From assembly GCA_034437315.1 (NCBI GenBank), contig DAOTUC010000370.1:1-19751 (forward strand): 19,751 nucleotides of DNA, given 5' to 3'. Shown in pieces: positions 14,945 through 19,751 of the stretch (positions are counted from its first letter, which is position 1; the number at the start of each line of letters is the position of its first letter). The stretch comes from DSAR01 sp034437315 (GTDB taxonomy: Bacteria; Chloroflexota; Anaerolineae; B4-G1). The translations under genes were made by a program, and so were the position numbers. A model generated the notes under the pieces. That model was not told the origin of the DNA, made no database searches, and worked only from the letters and a program-made list of their open reading frames with translations.

Positions 14945-17406
14945 GGATTGACGACCTCTACCGCTGTCACGATCAGCCGGTCGGCGATGGGATCTCCGTT
15001 CGCCAGGATGGGCAACCGCTTGAGATCGGCCAACGTGTAGACGCCAGACTGGAGCCAGTACACGCCGGGCGCTGCATCGGGCGGGACGTCCAACAGGTGG
15101 CGCTGGACGACGACGTCTTCCGCGCGCCAGTGCTCGACCGGCGTCCCCAGGCCATCCCCCACCGACAGAACCCCGCCCTCCGCGCCGAGCAGGTGGGCCA
15201 TCAACGAGATGGGTGAAGCGGGCGCTTCGTTTACCGACCAATAGGTCCAGACCTCCCACGTCTCTCCCGCCTCGACGCGCGGCGCATGGACTCGGTATCC
15301 CAGGAAGTCGAGCGTATCGGAGAAAGCGACCGGCGGGGAGAGCGCCATCCCACTTTCGCTCGCCGTTTGAGGAGACTGACCGGCCGGCGCTGCTATGATC
15401 GCATCGGCTTGCAAGTGCTGCATCACCTCGCCCGCGTCATCGGGTCGCCATTCGTGGATGGAAAAGGAAGGTGCGCCGCGCGTCGTCTGCTGTTCGTAGG
15501 CCAATCGAGCGGGAGCGCTGTGCGCCTGGATAAAGGGGATCTCCGTCTCCCGGCCGCGAAACAGCACGTACCACCCCGCCGACTGTCCCCCGTGCGGGTA
15601 GATCCAACTGTGGGCGCAGTCGAAGGAGACGATGCGCAGGTCGTCCCGCCCGAACCCTTCGGCGATTTCCTCTGGGGTGAGCGGCGTCGTGGGACTCGTG
15701 CATTGGGCCGCCCACGTGGGCGGCGAATTTGGCTCGGTCACGTGATAGTAGAACAGGACGCGCCCGATCTTGGCGTCCGGTTCCCGTTTACGGAACCAGT
15801 CGTACATCTCCGGGTCGACCAGCGGGATACCGTCCAACGTGGTGGCGCTGATGACGTAATCGCCGGGCGGCGGGTCGAAGCGAGAGGGGAAGACGGCCGG
15901 CGTATCGCCCCGCATCGGCGTCAGCGGCTCGTACCCGACGCCGTAGATCGCCGGGTCGTAGAAGATGAAGGCGGAGAGGCGGACCGGGCCGATCCCGCGC
16001 TCCCGTTGGAAGCGGGCCAGGTCTTTGTACGCTTGCCCCCAATCGGTGTTCGAATCGGCCAGGTAGCGATAACCGTTGTCCGGGCCGCCGGCCAATTCGT
16101 TGAAATAGGCCAGGTAGTGGGGAAAAAGGCGCAGTGTGCCGAGCGCCAGCCAGGCGAGGAGGCCGAAAAATACAAAACGCAAAGCGTGAAACGACAGACG
16201 TTCCTTATGCCTGACGACGTATTCGGCCAGGCTTCCGACTCCGACGAACAGGAGGGGTAGAATCGGCAGCAAGTGGCGGTAACCGATGTTGAGATTGCTG
16301 AAGAGAGATGAAATGGCGTACACCCCGGGGAACACGATCAACGCGCCCCATTGGATGACGTAAGCGCGCCAATCGGCCCATATGCGCCCGTGCCACAAGC
16401 GCTCGCTCGCTATCTTGCACAGACCGAGCGCTACCGTCGCCGCCAACAGGATCAGCGTGGGCAGGGGAGTTTTGAGCGCAAAAGCGAGCGGGAAGTAGTG
16501 CCGCCAACCATGGGCGCTGTTCTCCCCCATCAGGAACGCCGCGTGACCGTCTGCCATATGCTGGCGCAACCGTTGCCAGGGGATAACGTGGCTGGCGGCC
16601 GGAACCGGAAAAGGGGCGCCGGGGATTGCGCCCACCTCAAACCCATAGATCGCCCAGAGCGTCAATCCGGCGATCAGGAGAAGCGACAGGAGTCTTCCCC
16701 ACTTGCGCGGGGGAAGCGCCAACACACCCAGCCCAATCACGACAGGCAACAGGATCAGGGCGGATAGTTTCGCCCCCTGCGCCCATCCTAGCGTGACGCC
16801 GGCGACGATCAAGCGGGACAGCGTGGGGCGGCGGAGGAAGCGGGTCAAAGCAAAGAGCGCCAGGGTGATGAAACAGGCGGCGCCCAGGTCGGTGCCAGCG
16901 ACGGCGGCGTGGGCCAGGATGTTGGGGTCGAAGGCCAGCAGGCACAGCGCCAGCAGACCGCCCGCCCATCCCCCCAGGTCCGTGGCCCATCGAAAAACGA
17001 GCGCGCCCAACAACACCGCCAGAAGCGCCGTCGGTGTCCGCGCGGCGAACACCAGGCGGTCGATCGGTTCGTAAGGGTAGATCAGTTCCTGGGTCGCCCG
17101 CACCAGGCGCACGCTATCGGTGACGGCGACGTCGGATTCCCACCCGGTGAGCGTCGCGGGGTCTCTCAGGTCGGGGACGAGCAGGAGCGGCAGCGCCTCC
17201 AGCAGCTTGACCAGCGGCGGGTGCTCCTCCACCAGGCGGAAGTCGCCGGTGCGCCAGATCGTGTAGCCGCTGGTCATGTGGAGACCCTCATCAATGGTGA
17301 TCGACGTGCGGGCGGCGCTGCCCGCAGCCTGACCAAAGATCAAACACAGGAGCGCCAGGGCCAAGTATTTCGACCAGGCGGGAGATTGAGATTGCATCGC
17401 CATCAT
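14941..17406 (-). CDS. PMT-type (GT39) glycosyltransferase with C-terminal beta-sandwich module, paralog 1
   Basis: An 821-residue polytopic protein. Helix 1 lies at about 13-31, then TSITIDEGLHMTSGY (D39, E40) and EEHPPLVKLLE, the DE plus HPPL signature of protein O-mannosyltransferases. YRYLADSNTDWGQ, VISATTLDGIPL and an extracytoplasmic segment with WAAQCTSP, a later FDCAHSW and GWYVLFRG follow, as in its paralog at 10221. Residues about 698-821 are the shared module (HWRAEDVVVQRH, APGVYWLQSGVY, KRLPI). The first ATGs are at 17406, 17403 and 17397; none has a clear Shine-Dalgarno, so the exact start is uncertain. It is the first gene of the right operon; a 102-bp MITE-like element lies in its probable leader. 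Likely role: transfer of lipid-linked sugar to a surface acceptor. Confidence 0.9.
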   Translation of the reverse strand: MMAMQSQSPAWSKYLALALLCLIFGQAAGSAARTSITIDEGLHMTSGYTIWRTGDFRLVEEHPPLVKLLEALPLLLVPDLRDPATLTGWESDVAVTDSVRLVRATQELIYPYEPIDRLVFAARTPTALLAVLLGALVFRWATDLGGWAGGLLALCLLAFDPNILAHAAVAGTDLGAACFITLALFALTRFLRRPTLSRLIVAGVTLGWAQGAKLSALILLPVVIGLGVLALPPRKWGRLLSLLLIAGLTLWAIYGFEVGAIPGAPFPVPAASHVIPWQRLRQHMADGHAAFLMGENSAHGWRHYFPLAFALKTPLPTLILLAATVALGLCKIASERLWHGRIWADWRAYVIQWGALIVFPGVYAISSLFSNLNIGYRHLLPILPLLFVGVGSLAEYVVRHKERLSFHALRFVFFGLLAWLALGTLRLFPHYLAYFNELAGGPDNGYRYLADSNTDWGQAYKDLARFQRERGIGPVRLSAFIFYDPAIYGVGYEPLTPMRGDTPAVFPSRFDPPPGDYVISATTLDGIPLVDPEMYDWFRKREPDAKIGRVLFYYHVTEPNSPPTWAAQCTSPTTPLTPEEIAEGFGRDDLRIVSFDCAHSWIYPHGGQSAGWYVLFRGRETEIPFIQAHSAPARLAYEQQTTRGAPSFSIHEWRPDDAGEVMQHLQADAIIAAPAGQSPQTASESGMALSPPVAFSDTLDFLGYRVHAPRVEAGETWEVWTYWSVNEAPASPISLMAHLLGAEGGVLSVGDGLGTPVEHWRAEDVVVQRHLLDVPPDAAPGVYWLQSGVYTLADLKRLPILANGDPIADRLIVTAVEVVNP

Positions 17407-17453
17407 TTATCGCCGTGTAACATCCAGGGGTTTCCCCTTCGACTGAAAGATAC

Positions 17454-17555
17454 GGGTGTGTTTCAAATGCTTTGAGCGTTGTTTGTAGTGCGCGCGCTAG
17501 GACGGCGATAAATCGCCTACTACGAGCCTTGCCTCAAATGAAATGAAACACACCC
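17454..17555. mobile_element. 102-bp MITE-like element with 9-bp target duplication
   Basis: The ends are perfect 12-bp inverted repeats, GGGTGTGTTTCA (17454-17465) and its complement (17544-17555). Similarity continues inward imperfectly through TTTGAG and GTAGT. Directly outside both ends is the 9-bp direct repeat GAAAGATAC (17445-17453 and 17556-17564), a classic target-site duplication. The interior holds a palindrome, GGCGATAAATCGCC (17504-17517), and no coding capacity. A 9-bp duplication fits DDE transposases such as IS4- or IS5-type elements; the mobilising family is not identifiable here. The perfect duplication suggests a fairly recent insertion. Confidence 0.9.
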
Positions 17556-17570
17556 GAAAGATACTCGGTA

Positions 17571-17598
17571 ATTGTACCATTGTCCTGGTTTCGGGCAA
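17571..17598 (-). promoter_or_regulatory. Candidate promoter of the right GT-C operon
   Basis: On the minus strand TTGCCC (17598-17593), a 16-nt spacer and TACAAT (17576-17571). Transcription would start near 17564, so the MITE would be inside a leader of about 160 nt. Without the insertion the leader would be about 47 nt. The -35 box is weak. Confidence 0.4.
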
Positions 17599-17609
17599 GG
17601 CGCTTTGTC

Positions 17610-17638
17610 TTGACACCTGTTTTCTTTTCGCTTATACT
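17610..17638 (+). promoter_or_regulatory. Strong sigma-70-type promoter of the C13 protease gene
   Basis: A perfect TTGACA (17610-17615), a 17-nt spacer and TATACT (17633-17638, one mismatch). Transcription would start near 17645, about 58 nt before the ATG at 17703. It is the best promoter match in the window and lies back to back with the candidate minus-strand promoter. Confidence 0.75.
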
Positions 17639-17651
17639 CCCTACAAATCAG

Positions 17652-17671
17652 GAGCAGGCGTAGGCCTGCTC
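17652..17671 (+). promoter_or_regulatory. 5' leader hairpin of the C13 protease mRNA
   Basis: GAGCAGGC (17652-17659) pairs perfectly with GCCTGCTC (17664-17671) across a GTAG tetraloop. It would lie within the first about 30 nt of the transcript. No T-run follows, so it is not an intrinsic terminator; a 5'-end stabiliser is a reasonable guess. The ribosome-binding site GGAG (17691-17694, 8 nt before ATG 17703) lies outside it. Confidence 0.6.
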
Positions 17672-17702
17672 TAAGTTTGTGACCAGAAAAGGAGCAATTA
17701 AC

Positions 17703-19751
17703 ATGAAATCTCGGTTTCAGTATGTAACACTGATTGTCTTAATCGCGGCGATGATCTTTTCGTTCATCCCGCTTTCACCCGCCCACGCCGAGCCGAACCT
17801 GGACCCGCCCGACCCGACGGGCAAGCAGATGAAGATGCTTGCGGCTACCTTGGACAACCCGGGTTTCGATAATGGTAACTGGTATTGGGATGGTTACGTG
17901 CCCGGGGCCGACGCGTCCTTTGTCCCCAGCCACTGGACGATCTGGTACAAGGACGGCACAATTCCCCTTTACACCCGCGTCACCACCAAGAAAGTCGATG
18001 GCAAGGAGGCCGTCCGCGGGCACGCTTATTGGAATGGGGCCGAGGGGCTGCAAGCGGGCCTTTACCAGGTCATCGACGGTGTCACGCCGTGTTTGAACTA
18101 TCGTTTCCGGATGTACGGTCAGGCGATGCCGGTCGAGGATCACGACGTGTTGTACGGCATGCGCGTCGGCGTCCACCCCACGGGATACGCGCCCAGCAAT
18201 AAAGCGATCGATAACGCCGACTTCAATCAGATCGTGTGGGGGGACGCCCTCACCAACGCTTGTCTCAACACGTGGTGCCTGAACTCGGTGACGGCCGAGG
18301 CCCAGGCGAGCAAAATCACCGTCTTTATGTACGCGCATATGAACGCCCGCACCGGTCACGACATGATCTGGGACGCCGGGTCGTTTGAACAGGTGGACCG
18401 CACCGAAAACCTGATCGACGCCAGCCAGCCTCTGCCAGATGAGAGCAGCGTTATCCAGGGCCACGACCGTCAGGTCGACGAGGAGACGAACACCGCCGCT
18501 ATCTCCTGGAACACGGGTAGCACCAATACCTACGGGCAGCTTCTCTACCGCGAGGAGGGGGGCGGCGCGTGGCAGTATTCCGGTATCCAGCCCTGGGGGA
18601 CGTCCCACCAGGTCAACTTGACCGGACTACAAGTCGGGATCACCTACGAATACGTGCTCGTATCATACGGTCACATTGGCGGGACGTGCAAGGCGGTCGT
18701 CTCACGGGAGTATGATTTCAGCATCGCCACGCCATTGACCGGCGTATCCATCACCGGCGATGAGGATCCTCAGCATACCGGCTACATCGGGCAGGATTAC
18801 ACCTTCACCGCTCAAGCGACACCGTCCGATGCGACCACGCCAATCGACTTTGAATGGACGGCGACCGGGCAGACGAAGCAGACGAATCAGCGGGAGACCT
18901 TGGAGGACTCGATCACCTTTTCGTGGGATACACCCGGCCACAAGACGATCCAGGTCAACGCCAGCAACGTCGCCAACACCGTCCAGGCGACGTACGCCAT
19001 CGAGATCATCGGCGACGAATACGAGCCGGACGACGAGTGTAGCCAGGCAAATGAGATTGTGATCGACGCCCCTCCCCAGGCGCATACCTTCCACAATGCC
19101 AATGACGTCGATTGGGTCTCCTTCGATGCCAGCGCTGACACCGCCTACCTCATCGAGGCGCTGACGCCGCCCGGTTCCGACGCTGACGTCTCGCTGTACG
19201 TGTACGATTCCTGCGCTTCTGGAAACCCTTTGGCATCACGGACCTACACCTATACGCCCGACGCGCGCCTACCCTTCACGGCGACCAGGGACGGTAATTT
19301 CTATCTTTTCTTGCATCAGGATCCATCCACCAGCGGGGACGATATGGCCTACGATCTCTCCGTCCGCACCCTGCCGCAACAGGCGGCGCCCGGCGCGGTC
19401 GTCCTGGTCGCCGGCAAGCTAGAAGACGACGACCCGCTCCAATCGAACATCTACCACGCCGCCGACGCCGCTTACCAAACGTTCAAAAATCACGGTTACG
19501 ACGACGAGCAGATCTTTTACCTATCGACCGATGCATCCAATCCCGATGTAAATGACCCCAATCCTACCTATATAGGCTTACAAAACGCTATTACCTGGTG
19601 GGCCAAAAGCAAGCTCACCGCACCCAACACTCCGTTTACGCTCTACATGGTGGGTCACGGCGGGGACGGTGTCTTCTACCTGAACGGCAGCGAGGATCAA
19701 GTATCTCCATCAGACCTTAACAGCTGGTTGACTCAACTGGAAAATGAAACT
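17703..19751 (+). CDS. Secreted multidomain C13 (legumain/GPI8-like) cysteine protease, 3' end off window
   Basis: 683 residues are visible, open to the window edge. A signal peptide (1 to about 30, ending SPAHA) is followed by a jelly-roll-like module (about 45-240) homologous to the secreted protein at 1-788. Next are a Fn3-like domain (about 258-342), an Ig/PKD-like domain (about 344-436) and a pre-peptidase C-terminal (PPC) type domain (EPDD at 441 to about 558). From residue 563 the sequence matches the start of the C13 peptidase family: AVVLVAGK, an H-A-A-D-A-A-Y-Q-T-F segment, HGYDDEQIFYLST, and LYMVGHGGDGVFYL. H652 in GHGG is the expected catalytic histidine. The catalytic cysteine should follow within about 50 residues, beyond the window. 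C13 enzymes cleave after Asn/Asp, and GPI8 acts as a transamidase; which applies here is open. GGAG lies 8 nt before the ATG, behind a strong promoter. Confidence 0.9.
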   Translation, partial: MKSRFQYVTLIVLIAAMIFSFIPLSPAHAEPNLDPPDPTGKQMKMLAATLDNPGFDNGNWYWDGYVPGADASFVPSHWTIWYKDGTIPLYTRVTTKKVDGKEAVRGHAYWNGAEGLQAGLYQVIDGVTPCLNYRFRMYGQAMPVEDHDVLYGMRVGVHPTGYAPSNKAIDNADFNQIVWGDALTNACLNTWCLNSVTAEAQASKITVFMYAHMNARTGHDMIWDAGSFEQVDRTENLIDASQPLPDESSVIQGHDRQVDEETNTAAISWNTGSTNTYGQLLYREEGGGAWQYSGIQPWGTSHQVNLTGLQVGITYEYVLVSYGHIGGTCKAVVSREYDFSIATPLTGVSITGDEDPQHTGYIGQDYTFTAQATPSDATTPIDFEWTATGQTKQTNQRETLEDSITFSWDTPGHKTIQVNASNVANTVQATYAIEIIGDEYEPDDECSQANEIVIDAPPQAHTFHNANDVDWVSFDASADTAYLIEALTPPGSDADVSLYVYDSCASGNPLASRTYTYTPDARLPFTATRDGNFYLFLHQDPSTSGDDMAYDLSVRTLPQQAAPGAVVLVAGKLEDDDPLQSNIYHAADAAYQTFKNHGYDDEQIFYLSTDASNPDVNDPNPTYIGLQNAITWWAKSKLTAPNTPFTLYMVGHGGDGVFYLNGSEDQVSPSDLNSWLTQLENET

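Noticed and set aside
14945..15259. N-terminal extension of the middle GT-C protein back to 15259.
   Set aside because: The extra about 105 residues are Arg/Gly-rich, lack membrane character and are the upstream gene read in another frame; GTG 14944 overlaps the upstream stop and matches the paralog's length.
15286..16260. Long open frame on the plus strand opposite the right-hand PMT-type gene.
   Set aside because: It is antisense to a conserved gene, its translation is charged low-complexity sequence typical of a GC-rich shadow, and no domain is recognisable.
17652..17671. Leader hairpin read as an attenuator or riboswitch.
   Set aside because: There is no T-run, no alternative pairing partner and no recognisable conserved aptamer sequence.
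17775..18608. 277-residue open frame on the minus strand opposite the C13 protease gene.
   Set aside because: The plus strand carries a signal peptide, promoter, ribosome-binding site and family motifs; the minus frame has no such support.

Overview
The window looks like a chromosomal cell-surface glycosylation locus from a GC-rich, deep-branching bacterium, most likely a member of the Chloroflexota. That placement is an inference from protein style: several long GT-C (polytopic, lipid-linked-sugar) glycosyltransferases with extracytoplasmic beta-sandwich tails, and large secreted multidomain proteins. No rRNA or other phylogenetic marker is present. No tRNA, rRNA or CRISPR array was seen.

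Left block, minus strand (1-5178): three co-oriented genes. A PMT/ArnT-like GT-C protein (3139-5178) is followed by a second GT-C protein (843-3125), whose start appears to be a rare ATT codon behind a good Shine-Dalgarno. Then comes a secreted protein (788 to beyond base 1) with a jelly-roll-like module. A divergent promoter region at 5221-5350, with a 14-bp-arm palindrome in its middle, separates this block from the plus-strand genes.

Middle block, plus strand (5382-10212): a GC-rich GT2 polyprenyl-phosphate sugar synthase is followed by a markedly AT-richer cassette. The cassette holds a GT4 glycosyltransferase, a PAPS-type sulfotransferase, a UPF0104/LPG-synthase-TM flippase-like protein, and the N-terminal part of a GT-C glycosyltransferase. 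That last gene stops abruptly at about 9908 and is joined, out of frame, to the GC-rich C-terminal third of a second flippase-like gene. This is a chimeric scar that looks like replacement of a resident cassette.

Right block, minus strand (10221-17406): three GT-C genes with 4-bp start/stop overlaps. Two are PMT-type paralogs (DE plus HPPL signatures) and they flank a GT-C protein of the same type as 843-3125. Four of the five complete GT-C proteins (all but 3139-5178) end in one or two copies of the same beta-sandwich-like module.

The intergenic region 17407-17702 holds a 102-bp MITE-like element with 12-bp perfect terminal inverted repeats and a 9-bp target duplication. It also holds two back-to-back promoters and a leader hairpin. 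The plus promoter (TTGACA-N17-TATACT) drives a secreted multidomain C13 (legumain/GPI8-like) protease that runs off the right edge. Its N-terminal module is homologous to that of the secreted protein at the left edge.

Working model (inference): GT2 charges a polyprenyl phosphate with sugar, GT4 and the sulfotransferase build or decorate a glycan, the flippase-like protein moves lipid-linked intermediates, and the PMT-like enzymes transfer sugar outside the membrane, possibly onto secreted proteins such as the two encoded at the edges.
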